Positions 29,908 through 39,697 of a stretch of 64,000 nucleotides of DNA are shown here, piece after piece (the first letter of the stretch is position 1; each line of letters opens with the position of its first letter). Origin of the DNA: Giardia muris (taxonomy: Eukaryota > Fornicata > Diplomonadida > Hexamitidae); assembly GCA_006247105.1 (NCBI GenBank), contig CM016925.1:1922001-1986000 (forward strand). Reading direction: 5' to 3'. A model generated the notes under the pieces. That model had not been told where the DNA came from. It saw only the letters and a list, made by a program, of their open reading frames with translations, and did not search any database. The position numbers and the translations under genes were made by a program.

Positions 29908-30411
29908 ACTCACCTCAGCAAGGATACGAGCAGCCGTACCCGGAGAGAGAGGACGGCTCTTGAGTGGAACCGAGGGTATGACGAGGACACAGCGGCGGCA
30001 TTCGGGGCTGTCTCGCATAAGGGTCACGACCGACTTTGGAAGGACGGGTCGAACGTTCTCTACATACCAGCTGTCAGGGCAGATGGTTTCCAGCCACGGA
30101 TGGCGTTTCCGGAGGTCTGCAAGCTGCATGGCCTCGAGGTCTTGGAGGGCCGCTGCCACGAATGCCTGTTGAGTCGTGGGGCCTGGAGCACCTGCCAGGA
30201 AGGCAGCTCCCGCCTCCCGACGTCGGGCAGCGTGTGCTTCAGCATGCTCAAGGAGAACAGGAAGACGGGTCCGAAATTGGGTCTCAAGGGCTATGGAGAG
30301 GTCTTGTGCAGAGCGCCTCGAAAGGTTCCCCTCCCGGACGAGAATTCGGAGTCTCTCAGTGTCGGCGCGGTAGAGGGCGAGCAGTCGACGCCGAACGTCG
30401 GGGAGGGGCAT
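29581..30411 (-). CDS. Unrecognised Arg/Leu-rich helical protein
   Basis: A 276-residue frame from an ATG at 30409-30411 that follows TCTTTTTTG, a good local promoter tract. The first 140 residues are strongly helical and charged (RRRLLALYRADTERL and similar). The middle reads like a folded domain (CVLVIPSVPLKSR). The last 110 residues lie antisense to the plus-strand gene ending at 29907 and look less natural (Gly/Ser/Arg-rich), so the true C-terminus may be nearer 29900 by splicing or a shorter frame. The ATG is 10 bp from that of the dynein exon on the other strand. Confidence 0.5.
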   Translation of the reverse strand: MPLPDVRRRLLALYRADTERLRILVREGNLSRRSAQDLSIALETQFRTRLPVLLEHAEAHAARRREAGAAFLAGAPGPTTQQAFVAAALQDLEAMQLADLRKRHPWLETICPDSWYVENVRPVLPKSVVTLMRDSPECRRCVLVIPSVPLKSRPLSPGTAARILAEVSLQARVHYEARMSRCAEVRDEEPCLMLEGARVKSCRGGDVVDGSDSGPVVVLGLEGNEEPHRQELNLGTHTSRIELDRQRGQLGPKDRLPSDDLESNIGRNGQDENSVE

Positions 30412-30421
30412 CAAAAAAGAA
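30412..30421. promoter_or_regulatory. 10-bp A-rich divergent promoter
   Basis: CAAAAAAGAA is all that separates the ATG of the dynein exon from the ATG of the minus-strand gene. An A-rich tract directly at the start codon is the usual Giardia promoter form. It supports independent transcription and translation of the dynein fragment (inference). Confidence 0.5.
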
Positions 30422-33400
30422 ATGTCGGGCCTGAACCTCGAGGAGATCTTCCGCGAGGAGGAGAAGGTCCTTTGTCGGGCACTCCGAGACTCAAACATCC
30501 CAAAGATCGTCGCAGAGGATACCGAGATCTTTCTCGGCCTCATCGGAGACCTCTTCCCGTCTGTCGACGTCCCCCGTCTTCAGGACAAGAACTTCGAGGC
30601 CCTCATCAAGAAATCTCTGATTGAGCAGCGCCTCCAGCCCGAAGACTCCTACATCCTGAAGATCGTCCAGTTTGAGGAGCTGCTCCAGATTCGTCACTCG
30701 GTCTTCATCCTCGGTTCTGCTGCCGTTGGGAAGACGAAGTGCTGGAATACCCTGGCCGAGACGTACAAGCTCCAGGGCAAGAAGATTCAGTACCAGGTCA
30801 TCTCCCCGAAGTCGATCACCACGAGAGAACTCTACGGGTACATCCATCCTGCGTCTCGTGAGTGGAAGGACGGGATCTTCTCGACGATCATGCGTGACCT
30901 TGTTGCAATACCGAACCAGGAGCCAAAGTGGATCGTTCTCGACGGAGATATCGACGCACTCTGGGTCGAGTCTCTCAATACGGTCATGGACGACAACAAG
31001 ATCCTGACACTTGCCTCGAACGAGCGGATCCCCCTGATGCCGTACATGCGCCTCGTCTTCGAGATCGGAGACCTTAAGTACGCCTCCCCTGCAACCGTCT
31101 CCCGTGCAGGGATCATCTACATCAACGAGAGCGACGTCGGCTGGCTCGCATACTCTGCGTCGTGGGTCGAGAAACGCGAGTCGTCGCTGGAACGGTCGAC
31201 CCTGACTGTCCTCTTCGAGAAGTACCTCCCCCCAGTCCTCGAGGCGATGAAGAAGGTTCTAAAGTCTGTGACCCCGATCTGCGACATGTCGATCGTCCAG
31301 ACCGTCTGCCGTCTGATGGACGCCCTGATGGAAGAGTACTACGCATCTCCTGCGTGTAAGGTCAATCTTGCAAACGCCCAGTTGATACAGCAGGCCCAGG
31401 CCGGGGGCTCGAGCGGAGAGGGGAAGGTCGTCGACTACCTCAAGGACGTCATCGAGTACTTCTTCATCTTCGCAGTCGTCTGGGCGGCGGGCGGCGTCAT
31501 GTTCAAGGACCAGCTGGTCGACCACCGTCGCCAGTTCTCGAAGTTCTGGCGCTCCGAGTTCAGCAAGGGGCTTGTCTTCCCAACGACCGGAGAGGTCTTC
31601 GACTACTACGTTGCAGTCAACGACGAGACCGGAGAGCCCCGCTGGCAGACGTGGGACGATCGCCTCACGCCGTACGTTCACGACCCCGAACTCCTTGCAA
31701 GCCAGGTCCATGTTGAGACGACCGAAACGTACAGACTCCACTACATGCTCGAGCGCCTTGTCAAGAACGGACACCCGGTTCTCTTCTGTGGGCCGGCCGG
31801 GTCTGGGAAGACGTCTCTTCTCAAGTCGATGGTCGCGTCGCTCAACGACCTCGAGTATGGGAGCGCAAGCATCGCCCTGAACTACTATACCACATCGATG
31901 CTTCTCCAGAGCATCATGGAGAGTTACCTGGAGAAGAAGGTCGGGCGTCGTTACGGGCCTGTTGGGAACAGGAAGCTGATCTATATCATTGACGACCTGA
32001 ACATGCCTCAGGTCGATACGTACGGAACCCAGCAGCCTCTTACCCTGATCCGCCTGCATCGGGACTACCTCTTCTGGTTCGATCGCGAGAAGCTGACGAT
32101 CAAGGAGATCACGAACTGCCAGTATCTCGCAAGCATGAACCCGTACTCGGGGTCATTCAGCGTTGATCCGCGGCTTCAGTGGCACTTCTCTGCCTTTTCC
32201 GTTGACTTCCCGTCCGAGGAGAACCTCAAGCACATTTACGGGTCTCTTCTCCGAGGCCACTTCGCCCGTGAGGAGGCAGGCTTCCCGGCACAGGTCGCCC
32301 GTTGCTGGGAGGGTATCACGAACGCCCTACTCAAGATCCACGGGAAGGTCACGGCGACGTTCCTCCCGACCGCGGTTAAGTTCCACTACGTCTTCAATCT
32401 CCGAGACCTGACAAACATCACAGAGGGCATCATGCGCTCGACGAAGGAGACCGTCAAGACTGCCCCCCAGATGGTCCAACTCCTCATTCACGAGTGTGCC
32501 CGTGTCTACTGCGATCGGATGGTCACGATGGACGATAAGGAGGCCTATGCAAAGCTCATCGAGGAGGTCGTCCTGGCAGATCTCCAAACGATCAACCCTC
32601 CGCGTGACACCACGTCTGCTGGAGGTGACGATGCAGGGGCGAGTAGGGGCGGGACGCGACCAAAGACGCAGGGCGGAGGTATCATGGCTGCGCAGCCAAT
32701 CACTATCAAGCCCGAGGAGATCTTCGTGAAGAGCAACGATGACCCCCTCCCGATCATCTTCAGCAACTTCGCGATGGGGATCGGAGACGGGCGTTACGGC
32801 CAAATTCCGGACTACGACAAGCTGTATCCCCTTCTGAAGGACGCCCTCGACAACCACAACGAGACGAACGCGGTCATGGACCTCGTCCTCTTCCGCGACG
32901 CGATGGAGCACGTCTGTCGGATCTCACGGATCATCACGACCGGGGACGCGCTCCTCGTCGGAGTCGGCGGGTCTGGGAAGCAGTCCCTCGCGAAGCTCGC
33001 AGCCTTTATCAACGGATACGAAGTCTTCCAGATCACGATCTCCTCAACGTACGACGTTCCGGACTTCCGCGAGGACCTCAAGAAGCTCTACCTCAAGGCT
33101 GGACTGAAGGGGACCCAGACAGTCTTCCTCTTCACGGACACCCAGATCGTCAACGAGGAGTTCTGCGTCTACATCAACGATCTTCTGAGCTCAGGGAACA
33201 TATGCGGGCTCTTCCCTCCGGACGAGGAGGAGAACATCATCAACGGGATCCGAAGCGAGGCGAAGTCTGCAGGGTGTCCCGAGACACGCGAGAGCCTCTA
33301 CAACTACTTCATCCAGAAGGTCAAGCAGAACCTCCACGTCGTCCTCGGCTTCTCCCCGATCGGCGAGGCCTTCCGCGTCCGTGCTCGTAAGTTCCCTGCC

Positions 33401-34463
33401 CTCGTCACGTGCACAACGATCGATTGGTTCCAGGCCTGGCCGCATGAGGCGCTCGTCTCTGTCGGGCGGCGCTTCCTGGGTGAGCTCGAGATGTCTGAGG
33501 ACATCCAGAACAACGTCGCGCTCTTCATGGCCGATGCAAATGGGCTTGTCGACCAGATGTCCATTGCGTATGACCAGATCGAGCGGCGGAAGGCGTACAC
33601 TACCCCCAAGTCCTTCCTCGAGCTGATCAGCCTCTATATGAAGCTCCTGCGGGATAGACGCCAAGAGATCAGCGATCAAATCGACCGTCTCGACCAAGGA
33701 AACATCAAGCTCGAGCAAACCGAGAAGGACGTCGCCGAGCTCCAAGAGGCCCTCGTCAAGCAACAGGTCATCGTCGACGAGCGGAAGAAGGCTGCTGAAG
33801 ACCTGATGGCTGTCGTCGAGAAGGACACTGCCTTCGTCAAGGAACGGAAGGCTGAGGCGGACATTGAGGCCGAGAAGACCGCCGAAGTGGAACGGCAGGT
33901 TTCAGCGAAGGACGAAGAGGCGAGGCACGAGCTTGCCAAGGCTGAGCCCGCCATCATCGCAGCCGAGGCAGCTCTGAACACCCTGAACAAGAACAACCTC
34001 GTCGAGCTCCGTTCGTTCGCATCTCCCTCTGCAGAGATCGTCAACGTCATGGGAGCCGTCATGTGCCTCCTTGAGGCTCCAGGGAAGCTCCCGAAGGACC
34101 GGAGCTGGAAGGCCGCGAAGAACGTTATGGGGTCGATCGATACGTTCCTTAACCGCCTCCGGAGCTACGACAAGGATCATATTCACGAGACCAACTTCGC
34201 GGCTGCGAAGAAGTACACGTCAGACCCGAACTTTACCGGAGACTTCATCAAGTCGAAGTCCGTTGCTGCTGCCGGGATCTGCGAGTGGGCACGGAACATC
34301 GTCGCCTACAACGAGATCTATAAGATCGTCCTTCCTCTCCGTGAAGCAGCCGAAGAGGCCGGGCAGCAGCTCGAGGCCGCCCGCAAGAAGTACAGAACCG
34401 TCATGGATGGTGTCGACAAGCTGAACAAGAAGCTCCAGGCCCTGACCGACCAGTACCAGAAAG
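30422..34463 (+). CDS. Axonemal outer-arm dynein heavy chain, exon covering AAA2 to the stalk
   Basis: The exon encodes 1347 residues plus one base. It starts in the AAA1-AAA2 linker (RALRDSNIPK, then LIGDLFPSVDVP), which no intact heavy chain does; the tail, linker arm and AAA1 are absent. AAA2 has P-loop GSAAVGKT near 98 and Walker B VLDGDIDALW. AAA3 has GPAGSGKT near 456 and IYIIDDLNMPQVD. AAA4 has GVGGSGKQ near 846 and VFLFTDTQI. A long coiled coil (stalk) from about 1090 leads into the microtubule-binding domain (SWKAAKNVMG to CEWARNIVAY) and the returning coiled coil, which breaks off at TDQYQK. AAA5, AAA6 and the C-terminal domain must be encoded elsewhere. Sequence around AAA4 resembles outer-arm beta/gamma chains of flagella. 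The frame itself runs on to 34543 through the intron half. Confidence 0.88.
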
Positions 34464-34512
34464 GTATGTCCGCTGTGTGCGAGCATGTGTGTTGTGTGTC
34501 TCCTTTACTCAA
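34464..34512 (+). other. 5' half of a split (trans-spliced) intron with RNA-processing motif
   Basis: GTATGTC at 34464-34470 directly follows the dynein coding sequence and matches the Giardia splice donor (GTATGT). It splits a codon in phase 1. At 34501-34512 stands TCCTTTACTCAA, the 12-base motif found at the 3' ends of Giardia non-coding RNAs and of the 5' halves of split introns, where the precursor is cleaved. No branch/acceptor of the usual CTRACACACAG form follows in cis, and the remaining dynein domains are not downstream. The half-intron of about 49 bases would pair with an acceptor half transcribed from another locus. Confidence 0.82.
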
Positions 34513-34548
34513 TATCAAATTCTCATTGTATTTCATGTGGTAGAATCC

Positions 34549-35853
34549 ATGTATCTAAAGGGTGTGACTTGTCGGGAAATATTGAATCATTTCTTCATAA
34601 TCAGAAAACTAACATCCAACATCCTGGGGTCGTACAACTACCGAGGGGCCTACCTCCGTAGCAAAGCTTTTCTCGACCCACTCACCTTTCTTCTAGATAA
34701 CCTTTCTGTATTCACTGCAAGTGTACCAGAGCTTACACACATGTACAGGCTTATTCTCGCCACGGTTCGGATCGGGACTCATGTGAAGCAAGAGTCTTTG
34801 CAAGCTATTCCTCAAATACCTTCCATGGAGATTCCTGCTAAGAATGACACGACAAATGCCAAGCATTACTTGCGCCATCTTATGGATCCTACTACAACAC
34901 TTCACGAGCTGATACTCGGAGACTCCTTAATCGGTCTCGCATCAGCAATACGTACTGAACTTCAATCAAAAGGCTCAAAGCTCTCTCGGAAATTATCACG
35001 GGCTCCGCTTACTCGCCATCTATATCGAGCGGCCCGGGATTGGGCAGGTATTGACCCGAATACCCTCGAGCGTCTATTTAAGGGTATCGACGATAAGTCA
35101 CTGACACCTTCTTTACCCATGGTCTTTACTACAGACTGTAATAGGGAAAAGCTTCTAGTGCTCCTGTACATTGTCCTTGTAGCCTATACAATAACTCAAG
35201 ATGAGCCACCTGAGTTTCTTGACGCAAGAGTTGGAAGGGCTGCTCAGTATGCCATACTCGGCAATGCAAACCACTTCGAACTTGCTGTCGCAGCATATAG
35301 CTGGGATCTCTATCCTCTCATAGCACTATGTGGAACTCGGGCATTATATATTATTTGTGCACGAGAATGCTACTTTTCTCGAACAACTCTTCTGCGTGGA
35401 ATCACATATCACCATTCCACAACTATTGCTGAAGCTATGTTTGTTAAAGCGGCATACGGTCTTCAAATCAAGAACCCCACATCAGACAATAATACAACTC
35501 GATCACTATTAACGGCACTTTTGCGACTATTATCAACAAACTTGTCACCATTGTCTCAAGAGACGTTTCTCGTCCTTCCAATCCCAACCCAAGTGCTTCA
35601 GGCTGCTGGTGTTGATATCATGCTGCACTTATTCCAGTTGCGGATTCCTTTAAATACCATCATCTACTATTGTGGACAGCACTTTCATCAAGCTTTTCTA
35701 GTTGCAGGAGAAGCTCTCACCGCGGTTGAATCCTTGCTCTTAAGTCCGATGGAAGTATTCACCCGAATCTCTCCAAGTCAAGGCGTTACAATCGCAACCG
35801 CGTACCTCCAGAGAGCAGGGCTCGATGTGCTTCAAGGACTGGTACGCAAGTGA
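34549..35853 (+). pseudogene. 5'-truncated copy of the 934-residue helical protein gene
   Basis: From 34617 this equals the last 411 codons of the intact gene at 53118-55922; the first 523 codons are missing because the repeat junction cuts the gene. By chance the frame stays open across the junction, with an ATG at 34549 that would add about 23 foreign residues (starting MYLKGVTCREI). An expressed N-terminally altered protein is therefore possible, but loss of more than half the protein and of its own promoter makes a pseudogene more likely. The stop lies 2 bp from the tRNA-Lys gene. Confidence 0.8.
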
Positions 35854-35855
35854 AA

Positions 35856-35928
35856 TACCGACGACGGGGCTCGAACCCGCGACCGTGGGATTAAGAGTCC
35901 CACGCTCTACCGACTGAGCTACATCGGC
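35856..35928 (-). tRNA. tRNA-Lys(CTT), left-arm copy
   Basis: A 73-base cloverleaf: acceptor GCCGATG paired with CGTCGGT (one terminal G-U), D-arm GCTC/GAGC, anticodon stem TGGGA/TCCCA with loop CTCTTAA (anticodon CTT, Lys), T-arm GCGGG/CCCGT with loop TTCGAGC. There is no intron and no encoded CCA. Identical to the copy at 53043-53115. Confidence 0.93.
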
Positions 35929-36929
35929 TTCCCGGACGGATGAATTAATGGAACGCATGTGAAAACATGTCACAAAGCGAAGAGCAAGACACTCCAAATG
36001 GATGGACGGACACTCTATATAGGCATGGTAATGGTTGCTAATCGGATGCCAGGCTCTTGCGTAAGAAACTTCTCCCAAGAAAGTCAACCGGACTCATCTT
36101 TCGAATACACTTCTAATAAGACCACGATTCGTGCATGGCCATGTGACTATTAGTACTGCCACTTGACTACTACAAGGAGAAACTATCTAATAACACCTAG
36201 AAGACTTCATAGTGGTATTGGTGACAAGTAATATGAGCATCCGGATTCCGCTGCCTCCTGATTGGACGTATTACATATACTAGGCTAAGATAGTATACCC
36301 AGTCAATCATTGGATGCTATGTTAGACTTAAATGCTCAATACTATACTCAGAAGTAAAGCTGGCCAAATAATATAGATAGGGGATGGGACTTTCTAACAT
36401 TAATATGTACAATTGCAGTGTCCAACTGCATCTGCGATGATGTATACAATCTCACAACCTCACAATCAGTAGAAAGCGATACCAAGTAGGCCATTCTATT
36501 CGAAGGTCATCAGGACCGTACATTACGCTCTTCATCAACTCCCTTCCTATGCTGGTTGTCTCTGCTCCCTTGAGAAGTTTTGCTCTACCTTGCAGGGCCT
36601 CTGATCGGGACATCCTAGGAAGGGCCTGAAGCCTTGTGCAGTTGTCTTGAAGAGGATGAAGTGGAGGTTCCCAGTCTCAGAGATAGAATGGATATTGGGA
36701 ACATCCAGGACAGTGTGGAAAGTATCGATGAGAGGAGGTTGATCTTGTATCGGAGAAAGGACGTTACTGAGTGCTAGAAGTCGGAAGGAGGGTTGATATC
36801 ATCAATCGGAAGGTAAGGGAGGTGGACAGTTAGGGCCTTAAAAAAGGTGCCCGTCACAGTCCTTAAAATGCTGCCGAGAGAGAAAACATTGAAGCCGTGA
36901 ATGCTAACCTTGGAGATATGAAGAAAATG
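35929..36929. other. A/T-rich gene-poor stretch (left arm)
   Basis: About 1 kb with no credible reading frame, RNA gene or tandem repeat that I can see. It is clearly more A/T-rich than the arm interior. The mirror copy is 52042-53042. Confidence 0.5.
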
Positions 36930-37648
36930 ATACTGGTGATAAGACAGCCTTAATGAAAGTCGTTTATTATGGTCACTCCAGTTCCATTCCCTTGCTTAAG
37001 AGCGAAATCGAACTGAGAGACAACTTGGAATGGATTTTCTTAATGAAAACCACATGTAGTAGCCATTCTGACTGTATTTCCCTACTCAAGAAGGGGTTTA
37101 AGATATAAGGTAGCAATGGAGAGACGGCTCTGATGAAAACTACCTATAACGGTCGCGCCAGCTTCATCCCTCTCCTCGAGGAGGAGATCGGAATGTAGAA
37201 CAACTATGGATGGAATGTATTGATGCAGGCCACGTGAAATGGCAAGATAGACTGTTTTCAACTCCCCCTCTCCTAGACGGAGATCTAGACAATAATAGGA
37301 CAAAATGACTTTCTTTCTGGAACAACGGATTTCATCCTTGCAGCCTGCCAGAACCAGCTTAAGGTCGTTGAACTCCCTCTCCCCTATAAGCAGGGGCTGA
37401 CGGGTTTCATAGGTGATATGGACAATGGATATGCGAAAAATATCTCATGGAGGGACGGGTTCGCCCAAATCCGCAAACTTCTCGAGAACGAAGGAGCAGA
37501 GGATTTCTCTCCATCAAACCCCGAGCTAGCTGAACAAGATCATGTTAAAGAACATATTACTGGGAAGAATTACGTTCAAGACCAACTCCTCTCCTCATTC
37601 GAGAATACACACGAGAAAACAGAGAAGAAACTTTTCTACTTGAACTAG
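36930..37648 (+). pseudogene. Decayed ankyrin-repeat gene (left arm)
   Basis: Ankyrin units can be followed through several stop codons: TALMKVVYYGHSSSIPLL, then NGETALMKTTYNGRASFIPLL, then WNVLMQAT and a stop, then, in another frame, DGFAQIRKLLENEGAEDF up to the stop at 37648. Each unit has the TALM.A...G....IPLL pattern of Giardia ankyrin (21.1/NEK) proteins. At least three in-frame stops and a frame change show that it is not functional. The kinase gene begins about 50 bp downstream. Confidence 0.65.
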
Positions 37649-37696
37649 GAAACCTCCTCTATCAGGTATCAACTCAACGAGGATATCGATGAGGTC

Positions 37697-39223
37697 ATGA
37701 AATATCAAGAGTTGTACAAAGAAATTAAGAATCTTCTGACCAGAATCAGGTTCTCACTTCATGAATTCGCTGTTGAAAACAAGCCTCTTCAGAATCATTT
37801 GCATCGTCCAAGAAGGCTCAAGAAGAAGTGTAGAGGAGGCTTTCTTAATCAAAACAGGATGTATCCTCTCTCCAAGACCACTGAGGACCTCAAGAGAGCA
37901 CTTGCAGACCAGAAGGCCCAGAACCTCGCCCTCGAGAAGGAGGTTGTCCAATTGAGGACCGAGAGCCATGACATGAAGGACCTTCGGAGACGCCTCGAGG
38001 AGGTGGAGGAGGAGAAGAGGATCCTCCTCCAGAACCTCGCTGCTGTCGGGGGCAGGCTTCCCCCTGCACGGGAGGACAGCTCTCTCATCTCATCCGCCAT
38101 CCAGGGAGACCTCAGCACACTCCGAAGGCACCTCGACCAGGCGGGACAGAAGGACTCCTCAGGCATGACGGCCCTGATGCACGCCGCCTCCCGAGGCCAG
38201 ACCGAGGTCGTCCGCCTCCTCCGGCCCCTCGAGGCCCGCCTCCAGGACGGGAGGGGATGGACGGCCCTGATGCATGCAGTGGGGGGAGGACACGAGGAGT
38301 GCGTCAGCCTCCTCCTTCTGGAGAGGGACATGAAGGACGGGGAGGGCAGGACGGCAGAGGACGTCGCCAACGGCCTTCCCGATGGGAAGAAGAAGATCAC
38401 GCCCCTCCTCAGAAAGAAGGTCCACCTCCCCGACCTTCCCGATGAGCTCTCGTCCTTCCAGCTTACGGGGAGGCTCGGAGAGGGGACGTTCGGGACTGTC
38501 TATTCAGGCCATGGGAATGGTAGGAACGTGGCGGTCAAGGTCGTCAGCCTTGGAAGATACGGCGAAGAGGAAAGGGAGAGGCTTCGTGCTGAAGCTCGGA
38601 CGCTCCTCTCCCTCAACCATCCGAACGTTCTCCGGTGCCTTGGGACAGGAGAGAACGATATTGACGATAACCACGTCATTGTGACGGATCTCTGCTGTGG
38701 GGACCTCCGTGAGGAGATGAGCAGAAGGAAGAATGCAGGACGTCCCTACACCGACCGGGAGGTCTGGAAGACGATCCGAGAGGTGACCGCCGCTCTCGCA
38801 TACCTCCACGAGAAGAAGCTCGTCCACAGGGATCTGAAGCCTGCGAACGTCCTCCTCTCTTCTGACGGTTGGTGCGTCCTTGGGGACTTCGGACTTGCAA
38901 GAGCACTCGAGGACTCCTCTAGAATGAGCACCTTCGCAGGGACTCCCTTGTACATGGCCCCCGAAATCCACCGAGGGGAGAGGTATGACAATTCCGTCGA
39001 CGTCTGGGCCCTGGAAGTAGTGGCGCATGAGTTATGCACTGGTGAGCTCCCCTTCTCTACAGTGCCCGCGATTCTTGAGAAAGACCCTCCGGCCATCGAG
39101 AACAGGGATGGAGGGCTCGTTACCCTCATCTCCCGGATGCTCTCGAAGGACCCCGAAGACCGTCCGGCAGCACAAGCTGTTCTAGAAGAGGCAGAGAGGC
39201 ACGTGACCCAGAAGAGTGGTTGA
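37697..39223 (+). CDS. Coiled-coil/ankyrin/protein kinase (left-arm copy)
   Basis: A 508-residue protein. Residues 60-115 form a coiled coil, 130-230 carry two or three ankyrin units (GMTALMHAASRGQTEVVRLL, GWTALMHAVGGGHEECVSLL), and 255-500 a Ser/Thr kinase. All catalytic elements are present: GEGTFGTV loop, VAVK lysine at about 281, HRDLKPAN at 377, DFG at 397 and APE at 421, so it should be active. The kinase sits C-terminal to the ankyrin repeats, the reverse of usual Giardia NEK-ankyrin proteins, and its sequence is not typical NEK. The first 54 codons are A/T-rich, unlike the rest; an ATG at 37859 before the coiled coil (MYPLSKTT) is an alternative start. Confidence 0.82.
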   Translation: MKYQELYKEIKNLLTRIRFSLHEFAVENKPLQNHLHRPRRLKKKCRGGFLNQNRMYPLSKTTEDLKRALADQKAQNLALEKEVVQLRTESHDMKDLRRRLEEVEEEKRILLQNLAAVGGRLPPAREDSSLISSAIQGDLSTLRRHLDQAGQKDSSGMTALMHAASRGQTEVVRLLRPLEARLQDGRGWTALMHAVGGGHEECVSLLLLERDMKDGEGRTAEDVANGLPDGKKKITPLLRKKVHLPDLPDELSSFQLTGRLGEGTFGTVYSGHGNGRNVAVKVVSLGRYGEEERERLRAEARTLLSLNHPNVLRCLGTGENDIDDNHVIVTDLCCGDLREEMSRRKNAGRPYTDREVWKTIREVTAALAYLHEKKLVHRDLKPANVLLSSDGWCVLGDFGLARALEDSSRMSTFAGTPLYMAPEIHRGERYDNSVDVWALEVVAHELCTGELPFSTVPAILEKDPPAIENRDGGLVTLISRMLSKDPEDRPAAQAVLEEAERHVTQKSG

Positions 39224-39296
39224 TCCGAGTCCTAGATGGCGACCCAAGAGCCTCAATGGATCAGGCGGTCCTGCCCATCAGTCCGGAAGGCGAGGA

Positions 39297-39697
39297 CAAG
39301 TGAAGCTGGAGGCCTTCCTCCTTGACTGTCTCCAGGAGAGGGCGAAGGACCCTCCCCAAGGGATGAGGAACACGCAGCCAAGTGGTACGCCTACAATGGG
39401 AAGGCATTGAGAGGCCACTACTCCCGGGTCCACGAGCTCCTCGAGTACGAGGGCTTGGAACGGATCCCTCCCCCGACCCCTGGAGCAGCCAACCGAAGAG
39501 GCGTCAGGGAGCTCTCCTCGTCCAGGAGCCTTCCAGAGGGGATGACCTGTGTCATCTGCCTCACGAATCCGAAGGACACACTTCTCCAGCCCTGCAATCA
39601 CCTCTGCGCCTGCTCCATCTGTGCAAAGCAGATCATGAACCAGACCTGCCCGTTCTGCAGGACTCCCGTCGAGAGCACCGTCAAGGTGTACCTCTAG
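39297..39697 (+). pseudogene. RING-finger fragment, remnant of an ankyrin-RING gene (left arm)
   Basis: A C3HC4 RING is intact at the end: CVIC, LQPCNHLCACSIC, CPFC, then a tail PVESTVKVYL. It is preceded by the linker HYSRVHELLEYEGLERIPPP. No ATG opens this frame; a protein-like stretch just upstream (VKLEAFLLDCLQERAKDPP) is in another frame, so a frameshift is likely. It could also be a 3' exon or a misread end of the kinase gene. A RING of this type normally gives E3 ubiquitin-ligase activity. The mirror copy is 49274-49674. Confidence 0.55.

Noticed and set aside
30062..30067. GTATGT donor-like hexamer on the minus strand inside the gene 29581-30411
   Set aside because: The frame continues with protein-like sequence through it, and no acceptor motif is visible downstream; chance match.
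34606..34618. CTAACATCCAAC near the repeat junction as an intron acceptor for the dynein donor
   Set aside because: It does not end in AG and the sequence after it encodes the 934-residue protein, not dynein.
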